A stretch of 64,000 nt of DNA from Streptomyces sp. 1331.2 (GCF_900199205.1 NZ_OBMJ01000001.1:2855001-2919000), one strand, 5' to 3'. Numbered from the stretch's first letter, positions 27,322 to 38,511 are shown. Numbers and translations: made by a program. Notes: generated by a model from the letters alone, not told the origin.

Positions 27322-27686
27322 CGGTGTGCCTCCTGAATTCGACGTTGCAACGAGGAGAGCACCGCGGAACGGTTTGTCACCGGGCCCGCTGTGCCGTCCG
27401 CGCTCGTGGTTTCGGCGCGCACCCCTGCGCGTTAACCCTTGACCCGAGCCTGACTGCACCCACTATCCGTCACGCACGGACACGAAAGTGACCAGTGACG
27501 ATCTCAATTAGGTCACATGAACAGTCGGTAAGTTTCGAAAACCGGACATTTGAGACATAGCCAGACAGGCACCAAACGGACAGTCGTCACGGATGACGAA
27601 CTGTCACGTCCGCTCAGCGGACACTCGGGTGTGATGAGCGCTATTCCGTTAATAGCGGCCCCGACAACTTGGAGTAGTTGAAAAAG
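27322..27686 (-). promoter_or_regulatory. Promoter/leader region of the right peptide-import operon
   Basis: Gene-free and visibly more AT-rich than its surroundings. An inverted repeat lies at 27579-27605 (GACAGTCGTCA, 4-nt loop, TGACG-A-ACTGTC) with one extra A in the right arm. A 6-bp hairpin GCTATT/AATAGC lies at 27640-27656. Either could be an operator or leader structure for the leftward dppA-type gene. I see no convincing -35/-10 pair and no small reading frame worth calling. Confidence 0.5.
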
Positions 27687-27719
27687 TTCGCCCCCCTCTC
27701 CATCGGAAAGGGGGGCGAA
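27687..27719 (-). terminator. Rho-independent terminator of typA with a T tract
   Basis: The 11-bp stem is TTCGCCCCCCT/AGGGGGGCGAA with an 11-nt loop. On the transcribed strand it is followed by CTTTTTC, so it has the classical U run that most hairpins in this window lack. It lies 35-67 nt past the typA stop. Confidence 0.92.
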
Positions 27720-27753
27720 TCATTCCGGCCAAAGGCCGTTCAGTGCGTCCGGA

Positions 27754-29658
<1,905 letters not shown>

Positions 29659-29944
29659 GCCTTGCGGATTCTCCCGGAATCGTGGGTTGCGGCGCCCGGC
29701 TGCGTGACGCGCACTTGCGATCCCTGTGATCGCCGCCGCCCGTTCCGCCTGCTACTACCGGTCCACCCGCCGGGCATATGGACATGCCGCGGCTTCCTCC
29801 TATCGTACGGGGAACCGCCCAGGTGGGCTGAAACCAGCAGGTCGGGCGGGATCAAGATCACAGCTGGGTCACACCCCCTTCACCCACCGGCCCCGCACCG
29901 GCACCCTCCCGTTCGTGATCCGACGCGGTTCCCCGGACCCGCCC

Positions 29945-31759
29945 TCAGCGACGGCGGCCGATGTCCTGGAAGTGCGGCCAGCCGTAGCCGAAGGCTCCGG
30001 CGCCGTCGATGCCGGTGCGGACTCCGACCAGGTCGGGGCGCTGGTAGAGCGGGACGGAGTGGCCGAGCTGCCAGATCCGGACGTCCGCCTCCTGCAGCAG
30101 GTCCAGCCGGGCGGCCGGGTCCAGTTCGGCGGCGGCGCGGTCGAACAGGCGGTCGATCTCCTCGGTGCCGCTGCGGCCGTAGTTGGTGCCGGGGTCGAGT
30201 GCGCCGTCCGGGTCGGGTCGGGGCTTGGCGTAGGCGGGGCGCTGTTCGCTCGCCGGGCTGGGGCCGGCGGGCCAGGAGAAGAGGGCGAGATCGTAGTCGC
30301 CGGCGGCGAGGTGGTCCCGGACGAAGGTCTCGGCGGGCGCGGCCACCGGCTTCACGGCGATCCCGGAGTCCGCGAGGACCGCGGTGAGGGCGTCGGCGGT
30401 GCGTTTGGCGGTGGCCGAGCCGGCCGGGACGAGCAGGGTGAGGGCGAGTGGCTTCCCGTCCTTGGTACGGGTGCCCCCGCCCGGGGGCCGCTTCCAGCCC
30501 GCCTCGTCGAGCATTCGGGCGGCGTCCGCCGGGCCGGCCGCCTCGCTGTTGTCCCGGTAGCCGTCCTGGTCCCCGGCGAACAGGTGGCTGCCCAGCGGCG
30601 CGGCGGGCAGGCCGAGCGGGGTGAGTGCGGCGTCGGCGATCCGCCGCCGGTCGACGGCCCGGGCGAGGGCGCGCCGCAGCGCCGGGTCGGTGAGCGGGGC
30701 GTGGGCGGCGTTGACGGTGAGCTGGGTGAGCGAGGCGGCGGCGGCCCGGTGCACGGTGACGCCGGGCAGCGAGTCGGCCCGCCGCAGCGCCGTCGCCGCC
30801 GCCTCGGGCGCGGCCGCGGGCGGAGCTGCCGCGGGCGGAACCGATGGGAGCGGAGTACCCGCCGCGGCGGGCGCCGGCTCCGCCCGGTCGACGGCGGCGG
30901 TGAGCGGGGCGATGTCCAGCCGGTCCTGGTCGAGCGCGTCCAGCCGCCGCTCGGCCGGAGTGGCGAGGAAGTCGATCCGGTCGGCCTTGGGCAGGTCGCC
31001 CCACCAGAGCGGGTTGCGCGCCACGGTGACCCGCCCGCCCTCGGCGTCGTACCGGGAGAGGATGTACGGCCCGGCGCTCGGGTGGCCGACACCGGTCAGC
31101 GCCCGGTTGAAGGCGCCCGGCGTGGCGGTCTCGGCAGCCGGGTAGAGCGGCCCGAACAGCGAGCGCCATTCGGCGTACGGCCGCCGGAAGGTGACCCGCA
31201 CCTGGTGCGGGTCGGCGCCCTGGGCGACGGAGTCGATGGTGTCGTACCCGGCCGGATGCCCGCCCCGGTAGGCCGGGTCGAGGCCGGAGAGCGCAGCCCG
31301 CTGGGCGGCGAAGTCGGCGGCCGACAGCGGGGTGCCGTCGCTCCAGACGGCGTGCGGGTTGAGCCGGTAGGTGACCACCTGCGGCTGCTGCCCGGGCGGG
31401 GTGGATTCGGCGCCGGCCAGGTAGTCCGGGTCGGGGACGAGCCGGCCGTGCTCGTCGGGCCGGAACAGCGAGGGGTACAGCGCGTGGGCGATCAGCGCCG
31501 AGTCGGCGGTCGCCGCGTCCTGGTGGACGTTGAGGGTGGCCGGGACGCCGTCCACCGCCCAGCGCAGCGTGCCGCCGTCCGCGACGGCGGCACGTTCGGC
31601 GGGCCGGACGTCCCCGGTGCTGACGGGGGGGTCGGCCCGGACCGGCGCGGGGGCGGGGGTCCGGGCGGGGGCCGGGTCCTCGGAGCAGCCGCCGAGGCCG
31701 GCGGCGAGCAGCAGCGCGGCGGCTGCGGTGGTGAGCTGGCGGACGCGCATGGCGGCCAT
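29945..31759 (-). CDS. Family 5 extracellular solute-binding lipoprotein, unlinked (Ala/Pro-rich)
   Basis: About 604 aa from ATG 31759; ATG 31750 is equally possible. A signal peptide ends in the lipobox AGLGGC (C25) and is followed by a Pro/Ala-rich linker. The SBP_bac_5 region contains LNPHAVWSDGTPLSAADF and NPLWWGDLPKADRIDF. An Ala/Pro-rich insertion (about residues 300-330) interrupts the domain. No permease or ATPase genes adjoin it: typA lies downstream and the PP2C regulator upstream. It resembles the other lone binding protein (12549-14267) rather than the operon proteins. It may serve one of the nearby importers or be a non-transport (LpqW-like) member; that is open. Confidence 0.87.
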   Translation of the reverse strand: MAAMRVRQLTTAAAALLLAAGLGGCSEDPAPARTPAPAPVRADPPVSTGDVRPAERAAVADGGTLRWAVDGVPATLNVHQDAATADSALIAHALYPSLFRPDEHGRLVPDPDYLAGAESTPPGQQPQVVTYRLNPHAVWSDGTPLSAADFAAQRAALSGLDPAYRGGHPAGYDTIDSVAQGADPHQVRVTFRRPYAEWRSLFGPLYPAAETATPGAFNRALTGVGHPSAGPYILSRYDAEGGRVTVARNPLWWGDLPKADRIDFLATPAERRLDALDQDRLDIAPLTAAVDRAEPAPAAAGTPLPSVPPAAAPPAAAPEAAATALRRADSLPGVTVHRAAAASLTQLTVNAAHAPLTDPALRRALARAVDRRRIADAALTPLGLPAAPLGSHLFAGDQDGYRDNSEAAGPADAARMLDEAGWKRPPGGGTRTKDGKPLALTLLVPAGSATAKRTADALTAVLADSGIAVKPVAAPAETFVRDHLAAGDYDLALFSWPAGPSPASEQRPAYAKPRPDPDGALDPGTNYGRSGTEEIDRLFDRAAAELDPAARLDLLQEADVRIWQLGHSVPLYQRPDLVGVRTGIDGAGAFGYGWPHFQDIGRRR

Positions 31760-31858
31760 CGAACGCCGCCCGTCCGGCCCCGCCCGCGCCGACACGGCGG
31801 GCCGGAGGCGACTGCACCCGTCCGGCCCAATCCGCGCGACCCGGTCCGGCCGAAACCG

Positions 31859-34468
31859 CTACAGCGCCAGCTCGAACCAGACGATCTTGCCCTTCGGGGT
31901 GCGCCGGCTGCCCCAGCGCTCGGCCAGCAGGCTGACCAGCTGCAGGCCGCGTCCGCCCTCGTCGGTCTCCTGGGCCCTCCGCTGCCGGGGCTGCGCGTAA
32001 CCGTCGTCCCAGACCTCGCAGACCAGGCCGCGCTCGCGCAGCAGCCGCAGCCGGATCTCACCCCGCCCGTGCTTGAGCGCGTTGGTGACCAGTTCGCTGA
32101 CCAGCAGCTCGGTGGTGTCGACCAGCTCGTCCAGCCCCCGGGACAGCAGCCAGCTGCAGGCCAGCTCACGCGCCTTGGCGACGGAGGTGGGCTCGGGCGG
32201 CAGGTGCCAGTTGCCGACGGCGTCCTCGGGGAAGGCGTGCACCTTGGCCATCAGCAGGGCGATGTCGTCCTCGCCGTGGTGCGGGTTGAGCTCCCCGAGC
32301 ACGTGGTCGCAGAGGTCCTCCAGGCCCTTGCCCTCGACGGAGAGCGCCGTGCGGAAGGCCCGCAGGCCCTCGTCCAGCTGGTGCTTGCGGCTCTCCACCA
32401 GCCCGTCGGTGTAGAGGCCGAGGACGGCGCCGTCGGGGAGTTCGACCTCGACCTCCTCGAAGGGCTCGCCGCCGACGCCGAGCGGCAACCCGGGCGGCAC
32501 GTCGAGCATCCGGGCGCCATCGCCGGGGCTGAGCAGGACGGGCGGCAGGTGTCCGGCGTTGGCGATCCAGCAGCGGCGGCTGACGGCGTCGTAGACCGCG
32601 TAGACGCAGGTCGCCAGGTAGACCTCGCGGGCCTCCTCGTCGGCGGTCGAGGTGAGCCGCCCGTACGGGGTGGGCGGGCCGACCGGTACGGAGTCGTCGC
32701 CGAGGCCGCGGGCGATCTCGTCGAGCGCGGTGAGCACCTCGCCCGGTTCGAGGTCGAGCATGGCCAGGGTGCGGACGGCGGTGCGCAGTTGGCCCATGGC
32801 GACGGCGGCGCGCAGGCCGCGGCCCATCACGTCGCCGATGACCAGCGCGGTGCGGTTGCCGGGCAGCGGGATGACGTCGAACCAGTCGCCGCCGACCTCG
32901 GTGTTGTTGTTGCTGGGCAGGTAGCGGCAGGCGATCTCCAGGCCGCTGGCGGCCGGGTTGCCCGGGGGCAGCAGGCTGCGCTGGAGGATCAGCGCGCGCT
33001 CGTGCTCGCGGCGGTAGAGCCGGGCGTTGTCGATGCAGACGGCGGCGCGGGCGACGAGTTCCTCGGCGATCGCGACGTCGCGGGCGTCGAAGGGCTCGCT
33101 GCCGATGGCGCGGGAGAGCTGGACGAGGCCGAGCACCTGGTCGCGGGCGACCAGCGGGACGATCAGGGTGGAGCGCAGCAGCGGGTCGCGCCCGGGCTCG
33201 GGGACGACGCTGCGACCGGTGCGCAGGGCCCGGGCGTGCGGGGAGCGGCGCGGGTAACAAAGGGTGCCGCCGGCCTCGGCGATGGGCAGGCCGGTGACGG
33301 AGCCGAGCACCGAGGAGGCGCCGCCGAGCACGCTGGAGACGGCGACCCGGCGCAGTTCGCCGCTGCCGTCGGTGAGCACGGTGTCGCCGAGCCGGCCGGC
33401 GCTGGGGACGGTCTCGCCGGAGAGCAGCGCGGTGTAGAGGTCGACGGTGGCGAGGTCGCAGAACGGCGGGACGACGACGTCCAGCAGTTCCTTGGCGGTG
33501 GTCTCCAGGTCGAGCGTGGAGCCGATGTGCGCGCTGGCCTCGTTGAGCAGGGCGAGGTTGCGGCGCACGCCGTCGGCCTCGCGCTCGGCGACGTGCCGGC
33601 TGGTGACGTCGGAGACCTGTCCGGCCACGCCGGTCGGCTGTCCGGCGGCGCCGTTGAGGCGGTACAGCGAGACGGCCCAGAGCCGGTTGCCCTCGCGGGT
33701 GGGGACGGCGCCGTGGAAGCGCAGGTCGAAGACGGGCTCGCCGGTGGCGAGGACCTTGCGCAGGGCGGCGGTGAGCCGGTCGGCCTCGGACGGCGGGAAG
33801 AGGTCGTGCGCGGTGAGGCCTTCCAGGTCGGTGGGGACCAGGCCCATCCCGGAGGCGAAGGCGTCGTTGACCCGCTGCAGCCGCAGCCGGTCGTCGAAGA
33901 GCACGAAGCCGGTGGGCGTCTGCCCGAAGACGGCCTCGGAGGCGGCGAGGTCGGTCTCGATCCGGCGCAGCCGTCCGAGGTCGACGGCCAGGCAGGTGGC
34001 GCCGGCGGTGGGCAGGGCGCTGTCGGGCATCAGGTAGAGCTCGGCGAGGCCTTCGCTGCCGTCGGCGTCCCGGTAGGGGGTGGTGCCGACCCATTCCTCG
34101 CCGGCCAGGGTTCGTTCCAGCCGGGCCCGGCCGCGCTGCCAGAGCTCGCGGGGGACGAAGGTGGCGATCGGGTCGGCGCCGACGGCCTCCGCGGCGGGGA
34201 CGCCGAAGAAGTCGGCGGCGCGCTCGCTCCACTGGCTGATCCGGCCGTCGGGGCCGATCGCGAAGGTGGCGACCCGGATGTAGTCGTAGATCGAGCCCGG
34301 GTCTCCGGCGCCCCAGGACCGGGCCTCGGCGGCGGGGTGGCCGCCGCGGCGCGCGGTGGCGCCGTCCGATGGGGCCGCCGGTACGGGCAGGTGCAGGGAA
34401 CCGGCCTGCCCGGGTACGGCGGCATGACCGCTGCTGCTCGGCGCGTTCCGCGCCGGAGTGCTGTTCAA
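31859..34468 (-). CDS. PAS-PAS-GAF-PP2C phosphatase fused to an anti-sigma-type HATPase (first of tandem pair)
   Basis: 869 aa from TTG 34468, which has GGAGGGG 8 nt upstream; GTG 34543 would add 25 residues but has no properly spaced site. Domains: PAS about 60-170 and 185-295, GAF about 310-480, a SpoIIE/RsbU-type PP2C phosphatase about 490-730 (LQRSLLPPG, GGDWFDVIPLPGNRTALVIGDVMGRG, LYTDGLVE, DDIALLMAK) and an RsbW-like HATPase about 745-865 (LLVSELVTNALKHG, DEGGRGLQLV). Such fusions both dephosphorylate anti-anti-sigma factors and can bind or phosphorylate partners, linking redox, light or ligand sensing to sigma-factor release. No sigma or antagonist gene is adjacent. It is a tandem paralogue of the next gene. 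Confidence 0.93.
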   Translation of the reverse strand: MNSTPARNAPSSSGHAAVPGQAGSLHLPVPAAPSDGATARRGGHPAAEARSWGAGDPGSIYDYIRVATFAIGPDGRISQWSERAADFFGVPAAEAVGADPIATFVPRELWQRGRARLERTLAGEEWVGTTPYRDADGSEGLAELYLMPDSALPTAGATCLAVDLGRLRRIETDLAASEAVFGQTPTGFVLFDDRLRLQRVNDAFASGMGLVPTDLEGLTAHDLFPPSEADRLTAALRKVLATGEPVFDLRFHGAVPTREGNRLWAVSLYRLNGAAGQPTGVAGQVSDVTSRHVAEREADGVRRNLALLNEASAHIGSTLDLETTAKELLDVVVPPFCDLATVDLYTALLSGETVPSAGRLGDTVLTDGSGELRRVAVSSVLGGASSVLGSVTGLPIAEAGGTLCYPRRSPHARALRTGRSVVPEPGRDPLLRSTLIVPLVARDQVLGLVQLSRAIGSEPFDARDVAIAEELVARAAVCIDNARLYRREHERALILQRSLLPPGNPAASGLEIACRYLPSNNNTEVGGDWFDVIPLPGNRTALVIGDVMGRGLRAAVAMGQLRTAVRTLAMLDLEPGEVLTALDEIARGLGDDSVPVGPPTPYGRLTSTADEEAREVYLATCVYAVYDAVSRRCWIANAGHLPPVLLSPGDGARMLDVPPGLPLGVGGEPFEEVEVELPDGAVLGLYTDGLVESRKHQLDEGLRAFRTALSVEGKGLEDLCDHVLGELNPHHGEDDIALLMAKVHAFPEDAVGNWHLPPEPTSVAKARELACSWLLSRGLDELVDTTELLVSELVTNALKHGRGEIRLRLLRERGLVCEVWDDGYAQPRQRRAQETDEGGRGLQLVSLLAERWGSRRTPKGKIVWFELAL

Positions 34469-34707
34469 CGGACCGACCCCTCCAACCCGCGACCGTCCGG
34501 ATGTCGAGAAGACCGAGTATTCATCATCGAGGGGTCCGTTCACACGCCCTCAACATCACAACATCAGATCGGGCGAAGGTTTTTGTCCTACCGCCCGCGC
34601 AACCACAATGCCACGCTCGCGCCCCCTGCCGGAGCGCGCGCTCCCCCCTGGCCCCCGATGGCATATGCGGCACCGCTCTCCTGCTGTTTCGTCCGGTCCT
34701 CTTCGCC

Positions 34708-37458
34708 TCACGGCTCGTCGGGCTCATTACCCGGCAGCGCCTGCTCGAACCAGACCACCTTGCCGATCCCCTCGGCCCGGGCGCCCCAGCCCAGGGCCAG
34801 CCGGCGGACCAGTTCCAGGCCCCGGCCGCCCTCGTCCGCCTCGGCCGCGTGCCGCTCCCGGGGCGGGTCGGGCAACGGGTCGGAGATCTCGACCAGCAGC
34901 GTCTCACCGAGCGTCAGCCGTACCCCGATCGGGGCGCTGGCGTACCGGACGGCGTTCGTGACCAGCTCGCTGACCAGCAGTTCGGCGGTGTCGGTGAGTG
35001 CCTCGACGCCCCACTCGGCGAGCGTGGCGCGGACCAGCCGGCGGGCCCGGGAGACGGCGGTGGGCTCGGCCGGCAGGGTCCAGCCAGCCGTCGGGGTGCC
35101 GGCCTGGCCGTGGCCGAGCCGGGCCAGCAGCAGCGCGACGTCGTCCGGCTCGCGGCCCTGTTCCATGGTGTCGAGCACCGCCTCGCAGGCGGCCTGGATC
35201 GAGGCGTGCGGCCCCTGGAGGACGGTGATCAGCCGGCCGAGGCCGACGTCCAGGTCCTTGTCGCGGGACTCGACCAGGCCGTCGGTGCACAGGACGAGCA
35301 GACTGCCCTCGGGGATCTTCAGTTCGACCGATTCGAACGGGACGCCGCCCACGCCGAGCGGGGCGCCGGAGGGCAGGTCGAGGATCCGGCCGGCGCCGCC
35401 GGGCAGGGGGCCACCGGTGCGGGTCGGCTCCTGGACCTCCTCGCCCGGCACCACCAGCACCGGCGGGATGTGCCCGGCCTTGGCGACGGTCAGCCGGGCC
35501 GTCGCCGGGTCGAAGACCGCGTAGACGCAGGTCGCGAGCAGTGCCTCGTCCGGGCCCTGGGCGAGGTCGTCGGCCAGCTCGTGGACGTGTCGCAACAGGA
35601 CGTCCGGCGGCAGGTCGAGGGCGGCGAGCACCCGGACCGCGGTGCGCAGCCGGCCCATGGTGGCGGCGGCCCGCAGGCCGTGGCCCATGACGTCGCCGAC
35701 CACCAGGGCGGTGCGGTCGCCGGGCAGCGGGATGACGTCGAACCAGTCGCCGCCGACCTCGGTGCCGCTGCTGCCGGGCACGTACCGGTAGGCGACCTCG
35801 ACGCCGGTGGGCTGCGGGACCTGCTGCGGGAGCAGGGTGCGCTGGAGGGTGAGCGCGGCGGTGCGCTCGCGGGCGTAGAGGCGGGCGTTGTCCAGCGAGC
35901 TGCCGGCCCGGTCGGCCAGTTCGACGGTGAAGGCCAGGTCGTCCCGGTCGAAGCCCTCCCGGTAGCCGGCCCGGCTGACCAGCAGCAGGCCGATCACGAT
36001 GCCGCGGGCGCGCAGCGGGACGACCAGCATCGAGTGCACGCCGAGGTCGTGGGCGGCCTGCATCTTGGGGTCGCCGGGGTAGGTGACGTCGTCCAGCTGG
36101 TCGGCGCCGGAGAGCAGTTCGGGCACGCCGGTGCGCAGGACCCGGCCGCAGGCGGAGTCCTCGGCGAAGGTGATCCGGGCGCCGCGGCGCAGCATCACGT
36201 CGACCTCGGGGCCGTCCTGGACGGAGGCGGTGCCGAGCTGGAGCAGCGAGGTGCGCCGGTCGTGGCCGTGTCGGGGGAGGTCGTCACCGTGCGCGACGGC
36301 CTGGAGCAGGATCACCGCCGAGTGGTCGGTGAGCCGGGGGACCACCGAGCTGGCGAGCTCCTGGGCGATCCGGGAGGCGTCCAGCAGGTCACCGACCCGG
36401 GAGCCGAACTCGTTGAGCAGCGAGAGCCGGCGCCGGGCGTGCTCGACCTTGGCGACGGCCCGGTAACGCTCGGTCACGTCCATCACCGTGCCGGAGATGC
36501 CCAGCACCCGGCCGGAGCGGTCAGTCATCCGGCTGTAGGAGATCGACCGGTAGCCGGCCCGGGTGGTGACCGGCGAGGCCAGGGTGACGTCGATGACCGG
36601 CTCGCCGGTGGCCAGCACCTGGCGCTGGATGGCGGTGATCTCGTCGGCGGCCCGCTCCGGCAGGGTCTCGCCGGTGGTGCGGCCGACGTGGTCGTCCGGG
36701 GCGACGCCGTTCATCTCGGCGAGGGTCTGGTTGACGGCGGTGTAGCGCAGATCGGTGTCCAGGATGGCGATGCCCAGCGGGGACTGCTCGAACAGCGCGT
36801 CGCGCACCGCCAGATCGCGCTCGACGGCCCGTACCGCGGCCGCCTCGGCCATGTTGACCTGCAGGAACGGAGTGCCGTCGCCGTCCACCAGGAGGGAGAT
36901 CCGGGTGTCCACCGCGACCGGCACGCCGTCCCGGTCGCGCAGTTCGGCGGAGCCGGCCCAGCGGCCGTGCCGCAGGGCGTCCTGGATCGCGGCGCGGATC
37001 CGGGCGACCTGCTCGCGGTCGGGGATCAGCTCGTCGATCCGGCGGCCGACCAGCAGCTCGTTCGGCCAGCCGAGCAGTTCCTCGGCGGCCGGGCTCCAGA
37101 GCACCACCCGGCCCGCGGTGTCCAGGATCGCGATGGCGACCTTGAGCATGTCGAGCAGGCTGCCCTCGGGCGGGGCGCCGAGGTCGTTCGGGGCGTCGCC
37201 GGGCCCGCCGGGGAACGGCCGGCCGGGGCGGCTGCGCAGGCCGCTGCCGCTCTGCGCGCCCGGCTCGGGCAGGGCGAGGGTCGGCGCCGGCTGGGCGGGA
37301 CGGGTGGCCTCGGGGGCGGAGACGGTGCCCCGGCGGCGGCCGGACGGCGGAAGGGGGGCGGCCGGCCGGGCGGCGCGGCGCAGCCGGGCGCGGGCGGCGG
37401 CGCTCCCCGCGGTGCCTGCCCGCCGCTCTCCCCCGCCGCCGTTCCCGGTACTCGACAC
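34708..37458 (-). CDS. PAS-PAS-GAF-PP2C phosphatase fused to an anti-sigma-type HATPase (second of tandem pair)
   Basis: 916 aa from GTG 37458, with GGAGG 8 nt upstream. A basic, Pro/Ala-rich leader (about 1-95) precedes PAS domains at about 103-215 and 225-335. GAF is at about 350-520, and the PP2C domain at about 534-770 (LQRTLLPQQV, GGDWFDVIPLPGDRTALVVGDVMGHG, LCTDGLVESRD, DDVALLLARL). An RsbW-like HATPase lies at about 790-910 (LLVSELVTNAVRYA, DEGGRGLELV). Same orientation and domain order as the preceding paralogue but clearly diverged, with a 239-nt spacer that probably holds a separate promoter. Soluble; partners are not identifiable here. Confidence 0.93.
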   Translation of the reverse strand: MSSTGNGGGGERRAGTAGSAAARARLRRAARPAAPLPPSGRRRGTVSAPEATRPAQPAPTLALPEPGAQSGSGLRSRPGRPFPGGPGDAPNDLGAPPEGSLLDMLKVAIAILDTAGRVVLWSPAAEELLGWPNELLVGRRIDELIPDREQVARIRAAIQDALRHGRWAGSAELRDRDGVPVAVDTRISLLVDGDGTPFLQVNMAEAAAVRAVERDLAVRDALFEQSPLGIAILDTDLRYTAVNQTLAEMNGVAPDDHVGRTTGETLPERAADEITAIQRQVLATGEPVIDVTLASPVTTRAGYRSISYSRMTDRSGRVLGISGTVMDVTERYRAVAKVEHARRRLSLLNEFGSRVGDLLDASRIAQELASSVVPRLTDHSAVILLQAVAHGDDLPRHGHDRRTSLLQLGTASVQDGPEVDVMLRRGARITFAEDSACGRVLRTGVPELLSGADQLDDVTYPGDPKMQAAHDLGVHSMLVVPLRARGIVIGLLLVSRAGYREGFDRDDLAFTVELADRAGSSLDNARLYARERTAALTLQRTLLPQQVPQPTGVEVAYRYVPGSSGTEVGGDWFDVIPLPGDRTALVVGDVMGHGLRAAATMGRLRTAVRVLAALDLPPDVLLRHVHELADDLAQGPDEALLATCVYAVFDPATARLTVAKAGHIPPVLVVPGEEVQEPTRTGGPLPGGAGRILDLPSGAPLGVGGVPFESVELKIPEGSLLVLCTDGLVESRDKDLDVGLGRLITVLQGPHASIQAACEAVLDTMEQGREPDDVALLLARLGHGQAGTPTAGWTLPAEPTAVSRARRLVRATLAEWGVEALTDTAELLVSELVTNAVRYASAPIGVRLTLGETLLVEISDPLPDPPRERHAAEADEGGRGLELVRRLALGWGARAEGIGKVVWFEQALPGNEPDEP

Positions 37459-37598
37459 CGACGGGGCCTCCGGCTCTGGTCGGGATCGGCTTCGCCGGCT
37501 GGGGAGCGGCTCACCGATGGTGACGAATAGTGCCGAAAAGTGACATACCCAGCAGAACCCAGGCTATCCCGGTCGCCGGGTCGTCTTGTCCGATTGAC

Positions 37599-38129
37599 CT
37601 ACCCGGCGGACTGCGCGTCGCCGGCCGTGGACGGCCCGGCGGCCGCTTCGTCGCCGACCGTGAGCAGCCGGGCCACGTGCGGCAGCACGTCCCGGTCGTG
37701 GTCGATCCAGTCGACGGCGTCCAGCTCGTCCGGGCCCAGCCAGCGCAGGGCGTCGTGGTCCTCCAGCGCGCGCGGCTCGCCGGCCAGCAGTTCGGCGGCC
37801 CAGAAGCGCAGCTCCAAGCCGGGGCGCACGGCCCACGCGCCGGGCAGCCGGGACAGCGCCCGCGCCCGTACGCCCAGCTCCTCCAGCAGTTCGCGCTCCA
37901 GCGCCTGCGCCTCGGTCTCGCCGGGCTCGGCCTTCCCGCCCGGGAACTCCCACCGCCCGGCCACCGCCTCCGGGGAGCTGCGCCGGGCGGCGAGTACCCG
38001 GCCGTCCCGGACCAGCGCACCGCCGACCACGATCCGGGGCGCGGCGTGGCTGCCGGCGGCCGGCGCTGCAGCCTGCTCGGCGGCCTGCCCGGTGGAGTGG
38101 GCGGCGGGGGTGGCGGGGGTGGCGTCCAT
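37599..38129 (-). CDS. NUDIX hydrolase (MutT-like)
   Basis: 176 aa. The Nudix box GGKAEPGETEAQALERELLE (about 64-83) matches GX5EX7REUXEEXGU. It is preceded by LAARRSSPEAVAGRWEFP, typical of MutT/8-oxo-dGTP diphosphatase-like enzymes that sanitise the nucleotide pool. A disordered Ala-rich stretch of about 30 residues lies at the start, and an acidic Ala/Gly tail of about 20 at the end. The internal WIDHDRDVLPHVARLL fits the MutT C-terminus. It stands alone between the PP2C regulator and a SPOR-like small gene. Confidence 0.92.
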   Translation of the reverse strand: MDATPATPAAHSTGQAAEQAAAPAAGSHAAPRIVVGGALVRDGRVLAARRSSPEAVAGRWEFPGGKAEPGETEAQALERELLEELGVRARALSRLPGAWAVRPGLELRFWAAELLAGEPRALEDHDALRWLGPDELDAVDWIDHDRDVLPHVARLLTVGDEAAAGPSTAGDAQSAG

Positions 38130-38147
38130 GGCCCCGACCCTATGGCC

Positions 38148-38351
38148 TCAGGCGTTCCGGGGTGCGCCGTCCCCGGTTCCGGCCGACTCGGCGGCCCGGG
38201 CCGGGCCGTCCTCCTCGACCCAGTACAGCTGCTTGTGGCCGCGGGCCTCGAACTCGGCGGCCAGCCGCTGCGCCTCGGCCCGGTCCAGGCCCTTGGCGAC
38301 CAGGAAGCGGTTTCCGTTGTCGTCCTGTCGCATCACCCGATAGGTGCCCAT
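38148..38351 (-). CDS. Small SPOR-like protein
   Basis: 67 aa from ATG 38351 (MGTYRVMRQDDNGNRFLV). The pattern RQDDNGNRFLVAKGLDRAEAQRLAAEFEARGHKQLYWVE matches the short stand-alone SPOR-like proteins common in streptomycetes, in which two beta strands flank an RAEAQ helix. The tail (about 49-67) is acidic and Ala/Gly-rich. There is no signal peptide or membrane helix, so it is cytoplasmic unless bound to a partner, and a role in binding denuded glycan is uncertain. The ribosome-binding site is weak. It lies 18 nt before the start of the NUDIX gene and is probably co-transcribed with it. Confidence 0.82.
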   Translation of the reverse strand: MGTYRVMRQDDNGNRFLVAKGLDRAEAQRLAAEFEARGHKQLYWVEEDGPARAAESAGTGDGAPRNA

Positions 38352-38397
38352 GGCGGGAGGGTACCCGGCGCTCCCCGGGGCACCGACGACCGTCGTG

Positions 38398-38435
38398 GTG
38401 CCCCCGGCTCGCGTGGGGGTCGAGCCGGGGGGCAC
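38398..38435 (-). terminator. Long GC hairpin after the DUF4190-type gene
   Basis: GTGCCCCCGGCTCG pairs with CGAGCCGGGGGGCAC, with a single bulged G and a 9-nt loop. It lies 77-114 nt past the stop of the leftward membrane-protein gene and just upstream of the SPOR-like gene. Confidence 0.65.
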
Positions 38436-38511
38436 GCCCGCGAGGCTATGCGCGGCGCGCTACCGGCAGGTACGGGCGCGGTTAACGGCTGGTAACCGCG
38501 GCCGCGGCGGC

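Noticed and set aside
24385..27336. A rightward open frame of 983 codons across the right import operon
   Set aside because: Antisense shadow of well-recognised permease and binding-protein genes; the translated sequence has no family features.
27322..27680. Riboswitch or T-box leader upstream of the import operon
   Set aside because: Only short hairpins are visible. I see no T-box sequence, anti-terminator pairing or known riboswitch core.
29726..35524. A rightward open frame of more than 1900 codons
   Set aside because: It runs antisense through the binding-protein and PP2C genes. Its product is low-complexity Gly/Val/Arg-rich, the usual mirror of a very GC-rich gene, and it lacks domains and a ribosome-binding site.
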